A stretch of 64,000 nucleotides of DNA from Photobacterium phosphoreum (GCF_002954725.1 NZ_MSCQ01000001.1:2337722-2401721), one strand, 5' to 3'; counted from the first letter of the stretch, positions 10,325-20,101 are shown. Made by a program: numbers and translations. The notes: generated by a model not told the origin, from the sequence alone.

Positions 10325-11119
10325 ATGAAAAAAATCACCATCAACGATCTACTGACATGGAAGCAAGAAGGTCGTAAATTTGCATCAGTAACAGCATATG
10401 ACGCTAGTTTTGCACAATTATTTGAGCAACAGAATATGCCGGTTATGTTAGTAGGTGATTCGTTGGGCATGGTACTCCAAGGCCGAAACGACACTCTACC
10501 AGTAACCATTGATGACATCGCCTACCATACGCGTAGTGTTCGTGCAGGCAGCCCTAACTCGCTGCTAATGGCTGACATGCCATTCATGACCTTCGCAACC
10601 CCAGCACAAGCTTGTGAAAATGCCGCTAAATTAATGCGCGCAGGGGCTAACATGGTAAAAATCGAAGGTGGCGCTTGGGTTGCTGAAACAATCTCAACCC
10701 TCACAGAACGTGCAGTTCCTGTGTGTGCTCACCTTGGTTTAACACCCCAGTCTGTCAATATTTTTGGCGGCTATAAAGTTCAAGGCCGCAGTTTGGATCA
10801 AGCTGAGACAATGGTTAAAGATGCCATTATTCTCGCTAAAGCTGGTGCCCAAATCATCGTATTGGAATGTGTTCCGGCAAGCCTTGCTGAACGTATTACC
10901 AAAGCGGTGGATGTGCCTGTAATTGGTATCGGTGCGGGTAATGCGACTGATGGCCAAATACTGGTTATGCACGACATGTTTGGTATTTCTGCAAACTATA
11001 TGCCGAGGTTCTCTAAGAACTTCCTTGCAGAAACCGGTGATATGCGTGCTGCGGTTACTAAATACATTGAAGATGTTGAGTCTGGTGCATTCCCAGGGTC
11101 TCAGCATACCTTTGAATAA
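10325..11119 (+). CDS. panB: 3-methyl-2-oxobutanoate hydroxymethyltransferase
   Basis: First committed step of pantothenate synthesis: it transfers a hydroxymethyl group from methylene-tetrahydrofolate to alpha-ketoisovalerate, giving ketopantoate. The 264 residues match E. coli PanB. The metal/substrate motif [11 protein letters not shown] is at about 43-53, and KIEGG and GIGAG are conserved. AGGAA precedes the ATG. It follows folK, which serves the folate that PanB consumes, and lies ten bases before panC. Confidence 0.98.
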   Translation: MKKITINDLLTWKQEGRKFASVTAYDASFAQLFEQQNMPVMLVGDSLGMVLQGRNDTLPVTIDDIAYHTRSVRAGSPNSLLMADMPFMTFATPAQACENAAKLMRAGANMVKIEGGAWVAETISTLTERAVPVCAHLGLTPQSVNIFGGYKVQGRSLDQAETMVKDAIILAKAGAQIIVLECVPASLAERITKAVDVPVIGIGAGNATDGQILVMHDMFGISANYMPRFSKNFLAETGDMRAAVTKYIEDVESGAFPGSQHTFE

Positions 11120-11129
11120 GGAATAATAG

Positions 11130-12023
11130 ATGCAAACATTCGCCGAGATTGCCCAATTAAGAGAGCAAATTACGACGTGGCGCCGCGCAGGCCGTCGAAT
11201 TGCCTTTGTTCCAACCATGGGTAATTTACATGAAGGCCATCTTACGTTAATGCGTAAAGCACGTAAGCATGCTGATGTTGTTGTTGCGAGTATTTTTGTT
11301 AATCCAATGCAGTTTGAAAAAACTGAGGATTTAACCAATTATCCACGCACACTTGAACAAGATATTGCCAAGCTACAACAACAAAATATGGTGGATGTGG
11401 TCTTTACCCCAACCCCAGAAATCATGTATCCAGCCGGTGTTAATAATCAAACGTTCATCGACGTTCCAGGATTATCTACCATTTTAGAAGGTGAATTACG
11501 TCCGGGTCATTTCCGTGGCGTAGCAACCATCGTCAATAAACTGTTTAATATCGTCCAACCTGATGTAGCTTGTTTTGGCGAAAAAGACTATCAACAATTG
11601 GCGCTTATCCGCCAAATGGTGATTGATCTAGCGATGGATATTCACATTGTTGGGGTACCAACTGTACGTGAAATGGATGGCCTAGCCATGAGCTCACGTA
11701 ATGGTAATCTAACCGTTGATGAACGCCAACGTGCACCTGTTTTAGCCCGTACAATGCGTTGGATCAATAATCAAATGCGTGGTGGTCGTACTGACTATGA
11801 CGAATTAATTGTTGATGCTAACGATCAATTACGTGCAGCAGGCCTGCAACCAGACAAAAGCTTTATTCGTGATGCAGTGACCTTATTACCCATTACTGAC
11901 ACAACCCAACAAGCGGTTATTTTAATGTCAGCACAATTAGGTAAGGCACGCTTAATCGACAACCAAGTAGTCGACTTATCCCCTGCTGTCGCTGTCGAAG
12001 AAGAAGTCGCTGAAGCAAATTAA
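11130..12023 (+). CDS. panC: pantothenate synthetase (pantoate-beta-alanine ligase)
   Basis: Joins pantoate and beta-alanine via a pantoyl-adenylate, using ATP. The nucleotidyltransferase HxGH motif is His34-Glu-Gly-His37 within [10 protein letters not shown]. The KMSKS-like MSSRNGNL is near 188-195. At 297 residues it is slightly longer than E. coli PanC (283) through an acidic C-terminal tail. It is the last gene of the run before a strong terminator. panD, which supplies beta-alanine, is not in the window. Confidence 0.98.
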   Translation: MQTFAEIAQLREQITTWRRAGRRIAFVPTMGNLHEGHLTLMRKARKHADVVVASIFVNPMQFEKTEDLTNYPRTLEQDIAKLQQQNMVDVVFTPTPEIMYPAGVNNQTFIDVPGLSTILEGELRPGHFRGVATIVNKLFNIVQPDVACFGEKDYQQLALIRQMVIDLAMDIHIVGVPTVREMDGLAMSSRNGNLTVDERQRAPVLARTMRWINNQMRGGRTDYDELIVDANDQLRAAGLQPDKSFIRDAVTLLPITDTTQQAVILMSAQLGKARLIDNQVVDLSPAVAVEEEVAEAN

Positions 12024-12039
12024 TTGCTGATCGCTGACT

Positions 12040-12081
12040 AAAAAAATACCGCTCGTTAACCATAACGCGCGGTATTTTTTT
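12040..12081. terminator. bidirectional terminator between panC and yadH
   Basis: AAAAAAATACCGC pairs with GCGGTATTTTTTT, and an inner stem CGTTA/TAACG closes on ACCA. A-run and T-run flanks allow it to act for both converging genes. Confidence 0.88.
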
Positions 12082-12137
12082 AACTATAGATTGTGGCTAT
12101 GTGTTTTTAGCTACCGGTTAGTAAAAATGATCAGCGC

Positions 12138-12908
12138 TTATGAACGTAAACCAATACCGCGTGAAATTAAGTAATAGGCAACACCATACAAGGCAATAAC
12201 AAATAAACTTAATACCGCAAACGATGTGCCAATACCGACATCAGACACCCCTAAAAAACCATATCTAAAGGCATTAACCATATACACAATCGGGTTAATC
12301 TTTGACACAATTTGCCACCCTTCTGGCAGCAAATTAATCGAATAGAACACTCCACCAAGATACGTCAGCGGCGTTAACACAAAGGTCGGAATAATACTGA
12401 TATCATCAAACGTGCGCGCAAAAATGGCGTTAATTAATCCACCAAGAGAGAACACGATTGAAGTCATCACTACTGTGGCAATAATTACCCCTAAATGGGC
12501 GATATTAAGTGACACAAACAACAATGACACCACCGATACAATCAGACCAACCCCTAATCCTCGCAGTACACCACCACCAACATAGCCGGCAATAATAATA
12601 TAATTAGGCACCGGAGCGACCAATAACTCTTCAATATTGTGTTGAAATTTGGCACTAAAAAATGAAGACGCAACATTAGAATAAGAGTTAGTGATCACCG
12701 ACATCATGATCAATCCTGGCACTATGTATTCCATGTAGCTAAAGCCTTCCATGTCACCAATACGCTTACCAATAAGATTTCCAAAGATAATAAAATACAG
12801 CGTCATCGTAATCGCTGGCGGCACCAGAGTTTGTACCCAGATACGAGTAAAACGATGAATTTCTTTGGTAATTAAACTTTTGAATGCAATCCAATATTGT
12901 TTTTTCAT
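12138..12908 (-). CDS. yadH: ABC-2 type transporter permease YadH
   Basis: Inner-membrane permease of 256 residues with about six hydrophobic segments and the ABC-2 pattern (FGNLIGKRIGDMEG near 43-56, then a long hydrophobic C-terminal half). Its start overlaps the end of the ATPase gene yadG by four bases, so they form one export unit. The substrate is unknown in the family. Position next to can, hpt and panBC matches E. coli. Confidence 0.93.
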   Translation of the reverse strand: MKKQYWIAFKSLITKEIHRFTRIWVQTLVPPAITMTLYFIIFGNLIGKRIGDMEGFSYMEYIVPGLIMMSVITNSYSNVASSFFSAKFQHNIEELLVAPVPNYIIIAGYVGGGVLRGLGVGLIVSVVSLLFVSLNIAHLGVIIATVVMTSIVFSLGGLINAIFARTFDDISIIPTFVLTPLTYLGGVFYSINLLPEGWQIVSKINPIVYMVNAFRYGFLGVSDVGIGTSFAVLSLFVIALYGVAYYLISRGIGLRS

Positions 12909-13843
12909 TGACGATTACCTGTCGCATTAGCGGTTTGAGCTTTATTGACTAAATTCACAAATAGCTCTTCTAAACGGTTACTCTTATTACGCATTGAACG
13001 TACCACTACACCTTGCGTGGTAAGGGCACTAAAGACGCTATTTAAATCATCACCTTTATTGAGATCCACTTCGAGGGTAGTGGCATCAATTAATCGACAC
13101 TCGCCAACCATTAATGTAGGAATATCCATCACGGGATCAATATCAAAAATAAAGGTTTCTAGTTCTAATTGACTCAATAATGCTTTCATTGAGGTATGCT
13201 CAACAAGTTCGCCATCATTAATAATACCAATATTACGACACAACATTTCTGCCTCTTCAAGATAATGCGTTGTCAGGATAATGGTCACTCCTTCACGGTT
13301 TAACTGCTGTAAGAAAACCCACATTGAACGACGTAATTCAATATCAACCCCAGCGGTTGGCTCATCTAAAATCAACAATTTTGGCTCATGCATTAACGCG
13401 CGCGCAATCATCAAGCGGCGTTTCATCCCTCCTGAAAGGTTACGAGCACGATCATGACGTTTACCCCATAAATCTAATTGGGTTAAATATTTTTGCGCTC
13501 GTTGTTTGGCCAGTGTTCGTTCAACCCCATAAAAACCCGCTTGGTTAACAACAATCTGTTCTACAGTTTCAAAGGGGTTAAAGTTAAATTCTTGCGGCAC
13601 TAAACCGAGCTGATTTTTAGCATCGACTTTTTGAGTATCTAAGTCATAGCCAAAAATGCTGACCGAGCCGGAGGTTTTATTAACCAGTGAGCTAATAATA
13701 CCAATGGTGGTCGACTTACCCGCCCCATTTGGCCCTAGCAACGCAAAAAAATCCCCTTGCTCTACATTGAGACTCATATTTTTCAGCGCCTTGACGCCGC
13801 CTTTGTAAGTTTTGCTTACATTTTTTATTTCTAAAGCATTCAT
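12905..13843 (-). CDS. yadG: ABC transporter ATP-binding protein YadG
   Basis: ATPase partner of YadH, 312 residues. Walker A GPNGAGKST is at 37-45, the signature LSGGMKRR near 137-144 and Walker B LLILDEPT near 157-164, followed by the H-loop TTHYLEEAE. I start it at ATG 13843 (MNALEIKNV), which aligns with E. coli YadG, although the frame is open 14 codons upstream. The pair is divergent from can, with about 118 bp between starts. Confidence 0.94.
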   Translation of the reverse strand: MNALEIKNVSKTYKGGVKALKNMSLNVEQGDFFALLGPNGAGKSTTIGIISSLVNKTSGSVSIFGYDLDTQKVDAKNQLGLVPQEFNFNPFETVEQIVVNQAGFYGVERTLAKQRAQKYLTQLDLWGKRHDRARNLSGGMKRRLMIARALMHEPKLLILDEPTAGVDIELRRSMWVFLQQLNREGVTIILTTHYLEEAEMLCRNIGIINDGELVEHTSMKALLSQLELETFIFDIDPVMDIPTLMVGECRLIDATTLEVDLNKGDDLNSVFSALTTQGVVVRSMRNKSNRLEELFVNLVNKAQTANATGNRQ

Positions 13844-13961
13844 TATATGCAATCTTTCTGTTAAATATTTATAGGCTAGTGACAAAACGCTAACAACTAA
13901 TCCGATTTGCTATCAGCGCAGCTTGTGTATAGTAAGGAACATATTAATATAAGGCATTATC

Positions 13962-14645
13962 ATGGCAGATATAAAGCAGCTCTTTGCAAACAACCTTTCG
14001 TGGTCAGAAAACATTAAGGATGAAGATCCTGAGTTTTTTTCTCACCTCGCAGAAGCACAACACCCACAATACCTCTGGATAGGCTGTTCTGACAGTCGCG
14101 TACCCGCAGAGCGCCTGACCGGTTTAACTTCTGGTGAATTGTTTGTGCACCGTAATGTTGCCAACCAAGTTATTCATACCGACTTAAACTGTTTATCTGT
14201 AGTTCAATATGCAGTTGACGTTCTTAAGGTTAAACACGTTATCATTTGTGGTCACTATGGCTGTGGTGGTGTGACAGCGGCGATAGAAAACCCACCATTA
14301 GGACTTATTAATAACTGGCTACTGCACATTCGCGACCTGTATCTTAAACATCGCTCAGATCTTGGTAGCCTACCGCGTGACAAGTGGGATGACAAATTGT
14401 GTGAAATTAATGTCGCCTCTCAAGTTTATCATCTCGGTAATTCCACCATCATGCAACAGGCATGGGAACGCGGCCAAGATGTTAAAATCCACGGTTGGAT
14501 TTACGGTACCAGTAACGGCATTCTAAAAGATTTAGGTGTTACCGCGACTAGTCGTGAAGGGCTTGAGATTGCTTATCAAGCAGCAATGTCATCATTATTG
14601 CCGCCGCTTGAAGCACAATTAAAGCAGCTAGAAAATAATAAATAG
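13962..14645 (+). CDS. can: beta-class carbonic anhydrase
   Basis: Zinc enzyme interconverting CO2 and bicarbonate in the cytoplasm, supplying bicarbonate for carboxylations. The zinc ligands are Cys42, Asp44 (CSDSRVPAE), His98 and Cys101 (HYGCGG), at the same positions as E. coli Can. The 227 residues match the family. It converges with hpt across a shared terminator. Confidence 0.97.
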   Translation: MADIKQLFANNLSWSENIKDEDPEFFSHLAEAQHPQYLWIGCSDSRVPAERLTGLTSGELFVHRNVANQVIHTDLNCLSVVQYAVDVLKVKHVIICGHYGCGGVTAAIENPPLGLINNWLLHIRDLYLKHRSDLGSLPRDKWDDKLCEINVASQVYHLGNSTIMQQAWERGQDVKIHGWIYGTSNGILKDLGVTATSREGLEIAYQAAMSSLLPPLEAQLKQLENNK

Positions 14646-14654
14646 CAGTCATAA

Positions 14655-14685
14655 AAAAAGCGACCTTCTTGTGAGGTCGCTTTTT
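14655..14685. terminator. bidirectional terminator between can and hpt
   Basis: AAAAAGCGACCT (14655-14666) pairs with AGGTCGCTTTTT (14674-14685) around a seven-base loop. It lies nine bases after the can stop and five bases from the hpt stop, so it serves both strands. Confidence 0.88.
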
Positions 14686-14689
14686 GTTT

Positions 14690-15223
14690 TTATTCTGCGT
14701 CTGGAATAACTTTACCAATGAACGGTAAGTGACGGTATTTTTGTGCGTAGTCGATACCAACACCAACCACAAATTCATCTGGAATAATAAAGCCGTACCA
14801 ATCAACCTTCACATCCACTTCACGACGTTCAGGCTTATCAAGTAGCGTACAGATGCTGATTGAATTAGGGCCGCGTAACGATAAAATCTCACACACTTTA
14901 CTTAGCGTATTACCGGTATCGATAATATCTTCCACCAATAACACATCTTTGCCTTTGATGTCGTCATCTAAGTCTTTCAAAATACGTACATCACGGCTGC
15001 TATGCATAGTATTGCCGTAGCTTGATGCGGTCATGAAATCAACTTCATGGGGGATCTCAATCGCACGCGCTAAATCTGCCATAAAGACAAATGAGCCACG
15101 CAGTAAACCGACCATTACTAAGTCTGTAGAGTCTTTATAATGTTCAGTGATCTGCTTTCCTAGCTCTTTGATGCGTTCCTGAACGTCCTGCTCAGAAATC
15201 ATTACTTCGATAGTGTGCTTCAT
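14690..15223 (-). CDS. hpt: hypoxanthine phosphoribosyltransferase
   Basis: Purine salvage enzyme making IMP from hypoxanthine and PRPP. The PRPP-binding motif [11 protein letters not shown] is at 96-106. Start ATG 15223 (MKHTIEVM) has GGAG six bases upstream and fits the family length (177 residues); an earlier in-frame TTG is less likely. It is divergent from litR, the same neighbourhood as hapR in Vibrio cholerae. Confidence 0.97.
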   Translation of the reverse strand: MKHTIEVMISEQDVQERIKELGKQITEHYKDSTDLVMVGLLRGSFVFMADLARAIEIPHEVDFMTASSYGNTMHSSRDVRILKDLDDDIKGKDVLLVEDIIDTGNTLSKVCEILSLRGPNSISICTLLDKPERREVDVKVDWYGFIIPDEFVVGVGIDYAQKYRHLPFIGKVIPDAE

Positions 15224-15343
15224 TTTATTCTCCATCAACGCGACTGCGTTAGCCGACTGAGGCTATATATTCTAAAGGTCGTTATTGTAGCATTCATTCA
15301 TGTTAAGCGTTATTTAATCAATAGTGTCCAAAATCCGAAACAC

Positions 15344-15368
15344 TTATTGATAGTTCAGTTTGAATCAA
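15344..15368. promoter_or_regulatory. possible LuxR/HapR-type operator upstream of litR
   Basis: TTATTGAT (15344-15351) and ATCAA (15364-15368) resemble half-sites of the LuxR/HapR palindrome but are spaced more widely than the usual six bases. A second half-site-like stretch, TTATTTAATCAATA, is at 15310-15323. LuxR-family masters repress their own genes in Vibrio, so autoregulation is plausible. The match is imperfect. Confidence 0.3.
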
Positions 15369-15430
15369 CCCAGTTGCTGTTGTAGTGTTTATGCATAAAA
15401 AATAAACATAATCGCTGCGAATATATATAG

Positions 15431-15440
15431 GGTTAGGGAG
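15431..15440 (+). promoter_or_regulatory. litR ribosome-binding region, candidate Qrr sRNA pairing site
   Basis: GGTTAGGGAG precedes the litR ATG by nine bases and contains the Shine-Dalgarno. The segment GGUUAGG can pair with the CCUAGCC core of Vibrio Qrr small RNAs (recalled, one G-U pair), the region that blocks hapR/luxR translation. No qrr gene is in the window. Confidence 0.35.
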
Positions 15441-15449
15441 TTAATAATT

Positions 15450-16058
15450 ATGGATACGATTACTAAAAAACCACGCACACGTTTATCACCAGAAAAAAGA
15501 AAGCAGCAACTGCTCGATTACTCAATTGATGTTTTTTCTCGACGTGGCATTGGTCGCGCAGGTCATGCTGATATTGCTGAAATGGCAAATGTTTCTGTTG
15601 CCACTGTTTTTAATTACTTTCCAACGCGTGAAGCATTAGTTGAACAAGTATTAATGGAAGTCGCGACCCAATTTAATGATCTGCTGACTGAATGCATTGG
15701 TGCGCCAAATAAAGCATTACATACACGCTTAACCTGTATCAGTAATAACTTAATTGATACCGTATTAGAGCAACAAGATTGGATCAAAGTGTGGTTTGAA
15801 TGGAGTACATCGGTTCGTGAAGATGTCTGGCCTCAGTTCATAGAAAGCAACCAGAAAAACCTTAAGCAAGTGCAGAAAGCATTTACTCAAGCAATTGATA
15901 ATGGTGAGATTAATTCAAATCAAACCCCTGAGAACTTAGCTAAAATGTTACATGGCATGTGTTATGTGATTTACATGCAAGCCAACCAACATCCTGATCA
16001 AGATATTTTGCGTGAACAAGCGCAAATTTACCTGCAAGTGTTGATGCAAAAAAACTAA
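15450..16058 (+). CDS. litR: LitR/HapR/LuxR-type quorum-sensing master regulator (TetR family)
   Basis: A 202-residue TetR-fold regulator. The N-terminal helix-turn-helix contains RRGIGRAGHADIAEMANVSV at about 31-50 and VATVFNYFPTREALV, nearly the family consensus shared by V. harveyi LuxR, V. cholerae HapR and A. fischeri LitR. The ligand-pocket core includes WIKVWFEWS at about 111-119. In the family it switches high-cell-density programmes such as luminescence, biofilm and proteases, and its mRNA is targeted by Qrr sRNAs. It lies divergent from hpt, as hapR does, which supports orthology. Which outputs it controls here cannot be told. Confidence 0.94.
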   Translation: MDTITKKPRTRLSPEKRKQQLLDYSIDVFSRRGIGRAGHADIAEMANVSVATVFNYFPTREALVEQVLMEVATQFNDLLTECIGAPNKALHTRLTCISNNLIDTVLEQQDWIKVWFEWSTSVREDVWPQFIESNQKNLKQVQKAFTQAIDNGEINSNQTPENLAKMLHGMCYVIYMQANQHPDQDILREQAQIYLQVLMQKN

Positions 16059-16077
16059 TTTAACGCAGGTTTACACG

Positions 16078-16110
16078 ATTAAGGCTTGTATTAACAAGCC
16101 TTAATTATAT
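16078..16110. terminator. bidirectional terminator between litR and fbpC
   Basis: A twelve-bp perfect stem ATTAAGGCTTGT / ACAAGCCTTAAT (16078-16089, 16094-16105) with a four-base loop, followed by TATATTT on the plus strand. It ends immediately before the fbpC stop. Confidence 0.8.
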
Positions 16111-17148
16111 TTACACGTTCGCGAAAATAACCGGCTGATGAGGCGTAACATTGACCGTCACTCGCTGACCGACATTCAATAATAAATTAGAATTAATCAC
16201 TAATTTATGCCCTTCAAATTCAACGATATAACGACAACTATCACCCATAAACTGCTGTTCAACAATAACCGCCAAACCGTCATCCTCAGACATTACAGTT
16301 AAGTGCTGTGGGCGTAATAACCAATCAACATCCGTGGTCGCAGCCAATTTTTGCTGAGCAGCTAATGCTAACGCACCAAATGGGGTCTTTAATTGCTGAT
16401 CAGCGGTGACAGTGGCCGGTAAATACGAACCCACCCCTAAAAATTCAGCCACAAAACGAGTGCAGGGGTGATAATAAAGCTCAGTCGCTGTGCCAAATTG
16501 TTCAATCACACCGTTATTCATCACCGCCATTTTATCGGCAAAAGCAAACGCTTCTTCACGACTGTGAGTCACGAAAATCGCGGTCACACCTTGATCTTTA
16601 AATATTTGGCGAATATCACGGATCAAACTATGGCGCACTTGGGTATCAATATTAGAAAACGGCTCATCCAATAAAATCAAATCCGGCTCATTGGCTAACG
16701 CACGTGCAATCGCTACTCGTTGCTGCTGACCACCAGATAATTGATGTGGATAACGATCATCAAGTTCAGTTAAATGAACCAATGCTAACATTTGCTTAAT
16801 TTTGGCAGCGATGCGGGGCTTATCCCAATGACGCAGGCCAAAAGCAATATTATCAGCCACCGTTAAATGCGGAAAGAGCGCGTAATCTTGAAATATCATT
16901 CCGATATTACGTTGCTCAGGCGGCAGACATAATTGTTGATCAACAATGGTACGATCATTAATCGCTATTGTACCTTGCGCTAGCGGTAATAATCCTGCAA
17001 CCGCTTTGAGTAACGTGGTTTTGCCACAGCCACTGGCGCCAAGCAAACACACAATCTCACCCCGCTCTACCGCCAACGACAAATCTTGTAAGATCGGCTG
17101 TCCATGGTAACAACAACTAAGATCAGTGACGGATAATGCATGTTTCAT
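16111..17148 (-). CDS. fbpC: iron(III) ABC transporter ATP-binding protein
   Basis: A 345-residue ATPase of the Fbp/Afu type ferric importer. Walker A GASGCGKTT is at 37-45, the signature LSGGQQQR near 137 and Walker B LILLDEPFSNID near 157-168, followed by a C-terminal TOBE-like regulatory region. Its start touches the fbpB stop, so translation is coupled. The Fur-like box before fbpA would regulate the whole operon. A related thiamine or sulfate importer is the alternative, but the binding protein favours iron. Confidence 0.92.
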   Translation of the reverse strand: MKHALSVTDLSCCYHGQPILQDLSLAVERGEIVCLLGASGCGKTTLLKAVAGLLPLAQGTIAINDRTIVDQQLCLPPEQRNIGMIFQDYALFPHLTVADNIAFGLRHWDKPRIAAKIKQMLALVHLTELDDRYPHQLSGGQQQRVAIARALANEPDLILLDEPFSNIDTQVRHSLIRDIRQIFKDQGVTAIFVTHSREEAFAFADKMAVMNNGVIEQFGTATELYYHPCTRFVAEFLGVGSYLPATVTADQQLKTPFGALALAAQQKLAATTDVDWLLRPQHLTVMSEDDGLAVIVEQQFMGDSCRYIVEFEGHKLVINSNLLLNVGQRVTVNVTPHQPVIFANV

Positions 17149-18776
17149 CAGTGTTTTTGCTCCAAAGAACGGTTAACGATAACCAACGGAATCAAGCCAA
17201 CGACGACCAATAAAATAGCAGGGAATGCTGCGACTTCTAACTGCTCATCAGAGGCGAAGTTAAACACATAAGTGGCTAAGGTTTCAAAATTAAACGGGCG
17301 GAGTAATATCGCTGCATTGAGTTCTTTCATGGATTCGATAAACACCAGTAAGCCAGCAATTAAGCACCCGCGACGGATCAACGGCAAATGCACTTTACGT
17401 AGCATGGCAGTCGATGCATAGCCCATCGTTTTAGCTGCCATGTCGAGTGATGGTGGTATTTTCACTAAACTACTTTCGATACTGCCAATCGCCACAGCGG
17501 CAAACCGCACCACAAACGCAAAAATAATCGCAAACATTGAACCAGAAAAAATAAGCCCTGGACGACCTAAATCTAAACTACGAGCAATATCATTCACCAT
17601 ATGATCAGCGCTAGTTAAAGGGATCATCACCCCAATTGCTAATACCGTTCCCGGCACTGCGTAGCCTAAGGATGCTAATCGCATCGGCACAGTGCTGATA
17701 CCTCGACCATCTAAACGCTGATAGAAATTGACCATCAACGCTAATAACACCGCAAATATTGCCGCGGCCAATGACACCATTAAACTATTAAAACTGTAGG
17801 TCTGAAATTGCTCAGTCCAACTTTGCTCAAAATAATCAATCGCGTAATAGCCTAATTGCAACATCGGTAATATAAACGCACAACCGACCAACCCCCAACA
17901 CCAGCTCACTGCAAGCCATTTTTTCCAGCCTATCAGTTGGTATTTAGTATGGTTATCATTACCACATTGCTGCTGAAACATTTTTTGCTTGCGACGACTA
18001 AAACGCTCGCTGCTGATCAGTAAGAAAATCACCATCAGCATGATCGCAGAAATTTTAGCGGCAGCATTGAGATTAGAATATCCCAGCCACGTATCGTAGA
18101 CCGCTGTCGTTAGTGTATTTAAAGCAAAGTAACTGACCGTACCAAAATCACCTAACGCTTCCATCGCCACTAATGATACTCCAACTGCAATCGCTGGACG
18201 GGCTAACGGCAATGAAATACGTTTGAAACTTTGCCATGGCGAACAGCCTAATAACCGCGCCGATTGGAGCAAATTATTACTCTGTTCCATAAAGGCGGCA
18301 CGGACTAATAAATACACATAAGGATAAAGCACTAAGGCTAAGACAAAACATGCGCCCCATAATGAGCGTAAATCAGGAAACCAGTAATCGCTAACATGCT
18401 GCCAGCCAAACAGTTCACGCAGCCAAATTTGAATCGGGCCCGCGTAATCAAACCAATGAGTATAAAGGTAACCAACAATATAGCCGGGCATCGCAAGAGG
18501 TAAGATAAGTGCCCATTGAAGTATTTTTTCACCGGGTAAACGGCACATCGCCATTAACCATGCGCAAGGAAGCCCAAACACTAGCGTCAGTAATACCGTA
18601 CCAACCACCAGCCCGAGGGTATTTAACGCGTAGGTCGACATCACTGTATTCATCAAGTGTGAGAATACCTGATCAGAATTTCCCATCGCGGTAATAAATA
18701 TAGCGATAATAGGCAACACTAACAACGTTCCAAATAACCAGCTGTTAATCCGCCAAAATAAAAACTTTTCTTTCAT
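17148..18776 (-). CDS. fbpB: iron(III) ABC transporter permease
   Basis: A 542-residue fused permease with about twelve membrane segments in two binding-protein-dependent domains, each with the EAA-type loop (near 185-200, SARLLGCSPWQSFKRISLPL, and near 450-470, AAKTMGYASTAMLRKVHLPL). Fusion of the two halves is normal for FbpB/SfuB permeases. It follows fbpA after a 170-bp gap that holds a hairpin and overlaps fbpC by one base. Confidence 0.92.
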   Translation of the reverse strand: MKEKFLFWRINSWLFGTLLVLPIIAIFITAMGNSDQVFSHLMNTVMSTYALNTLGLVVGTVLLTLVFGLPCAWLMAMCRLPGEKILQWALILPLAMPGYIVGYLYTHWFDYAGPIQIWLRELFGWQHVSDYWFPDLRSLWGACFVLALVLYPYVYLLVRAAFMEQSNNLLQSARLLGCSPWQSFKRISLPLARPAIAVGVSLVAMEALGDFGTVSYFALNTLTTAVYDTWLGYSNLNAAAKISAIMLMVIFLLISSERFSRRKQKMFQQQCGNDNHTKYQLIGWKKWLAVSWCWGLVGCAFILPMLQLGYYAIDYFEQSWTEQFQTYSFNSLMVSLAAAIFAVLLALMVNFYQRLDGRGISTVPMRLASLGYAVPGTVLAIGVMIPLTSADHMVNDIARSLDLGRPGLIFSGSMFAIIFAFVVRFAAVAIGSIESSLVKIPPSLDMAAKTMGYASTAMLRKVHLPLIRRGCLIAGLLVFIESMKELNAAILLRPFNFETLATYVFNFASDEQLEVAAFPAILLVVVGLIPLVIVNRSLEQKH

Positions 18777-18907
18777 TTACTACTACTTAGTACGTTTTTC
18801 AATATATTTAAGCCTGCAAAATCAGGCCACTTTGTCAGTAAATACATTCACTGTAAGCAAGCATGAGAAGCTACCACAACTTATTGCAAAAGAGGCTAAG
18901 TTAAACG

Positions 18908-18936
18908 AATAAATGGGGCTTAACACCCCATTTATT
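18908..18936. terminator. intercistronic hairpin after fbpA
   Basis: AATAAATGGGG pairs perfectly with CCCCATTTATT over 11 bp with a seven-base loop, ten bases after the fbpA stop. On the minus strand only a weak T-rich tail follows. It probably attenuates read-through or protects the fbpA 3' end, letting the binding protein outnumber the permease. Confidence 0.6.
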
Positions 18937-18946
18937 TTGTAACTAA

Positions 18947-19960
18947 TTACAGATCAAACTTCACTTCATCCAGTAATTTAATCGCAGCTTGGTGGTATTG
19001 TGCAACTTGATCAAGTGAAACATCATCGGCTTTGAACTCACCCCATGATGCCACTAACTCTGAACGCTTAACGCCTTCTTTAACCGGGTATTCGTAGTTC
19101 ACTTCTGCATACATTTGCTGAGCAGTCGTCGCCGTTAAGAATTCCATTAATTTAAGTGCGTTATCTTTGTTTGGGGCGTATTTCGCCATTGCCATACCAC
19201 TGACGTTAACATGAGTACCGTTACCTTGCTGGCCTGGGAAATTAATCTCAACCGCTTCAGCCCATGCTTTTTGGTTGGGATCGTTAACCATTTTGCCAAG
19301 GTAGTAACTGTTACCAATCGCAATATCACATAAGCCTTCTTTCACCGCTTGTACTTGACCGCGATCATTACCTTGAGGCTTACGGGCTAAGTTAGCTTTT
19401 ACGCCTTCTAGCCATGTTTTAGTTTCAGCTTCACCATTGTGAGCAATCATTGCTGAGACCAGTGATACATTGTATGGATGCTTACCTGAACGCGTACAAA
19501 GTTTACCTTTCCACTCAGGTTTAGCTAAATCACTGTAATCAAATGCTGCTGGTAATTTACCAACACGATCTTTTGATGAATAGACATTACGAGAACGCAG
19601 TGTTAGTGCAAACCACTCATCTTCATTATCACGAAATTGTGCAGGAATGTTAGCGTCAATGACTTTGCTATCAACCGGCTGCACCAGCTTCTTATTCGAC
19701 AACTCAACTAAGCGGCTAATATCGGTCGTTAATACTACGTCAGCTGGGCTGTATTCACCTTCTTGCTGTAGTTTTTCAGCAATGCCTTCTTTAGCAAACT
19801 TAACGTTAACCTTAATACCTGTTTCTTTGGTGAACTCATTAAACATCGGTTCAACAAGGAAAGGTTGACGGTATGAGTAGACATTGACTTCTTCAGCAGC
19901 GGTAGCGATTTGAGGCGCAGACAAACCCAATAAAACGGCGGTAGCTAAAAGTTTCTTCAT
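18947..19960 (-). CDS. fbpA: periplasmic iron(III)-binding protein
   Basis: A 337-residue solute-binding protein. The signal peptide MKKLLATAVLLGLSAPQIATA suggests cleavage near residue 21-22. The fold is that of bacterial transferrins, with the iron-ligand tyrosine pair in GNSYYLGKM. It delivers Fe3+ to FbpB/FbpC. It is first in the operon, preceded by a Fur-like box at 19983-20001, so iron repression is likely. Confidence 0.94.
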   Translation of the reverse strand: MKKLLATAVLLGLSAPQIATAAEEVNVYSYRQPFLVEPMFNEFTKETGIKVNVKFAKEGIAEKLQQEGEYSPADVVLTTDISRLVELSNKKLVQPVDSKVIDANIPAQFRDNEDEWFALTLRSRNVYSSKDRVGKLPAAFDYSDLAKPEWKGKLCTRSGKHPYNVSLVSAMIAHNGEAETKTWLEGVKANLARKPQGNDRGQVQAVKEGLCDIAIGNSYYLGKMVNDPNQKAWAEAVEINFPGQQGNGTHVNVSGMAMAKYAPNKDNALKLMEFLTATTAQQMYAEVNYEYPVKEGVKRSELVASWGEFKADDVSLDQVAQYHQAAIKLLDEVKFDL

Positions 19961-19982
19961 TGCTAAATCCCTTAATGCAAAA

Positions 19983-20001
19983 TGTAATGATAATGTTTCT
20001 C
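19983..20001 (-). promoter_or_regulatory. Fur-like box upstream of fbpA
   Basis: Plus strand TGTAATGATAATGTTTCTC; read on the minus strand it matches 13 of 19 positions of GATAATGATAATCATTATC by eye. It starts about 22 bp upstream of the fbpA ATG, within the expected promoter or leader. Confidence 0.6.
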
Positions 20002-20067
20002 AATTAGATTAATGCAAATTATACGGTTTTCATCTTCGAACACAATCGACCAGTAACACTTCATTAC

Positions 20068-20101
20068 AAAAAAACGTCATCGCAAGCGATGACGTTTTTT
20101 T
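20068..20101 (-). terminator. amtB terminator
   Basis: AAAAAACGTCATCGC pairs with GCGATGACGTTTTT around AA, with homopolymer flanks on both sides. It follows the amtB stop by about 35 bases and ends the glnK-amtB transcript. Confidence 0.88.

Noticed and set aside
10739..11338. A 199-codon frame antisense to panB and panC
   Set aside because: Fully overlaps two well-conserved genes on the other strand, with no recognisable domain.
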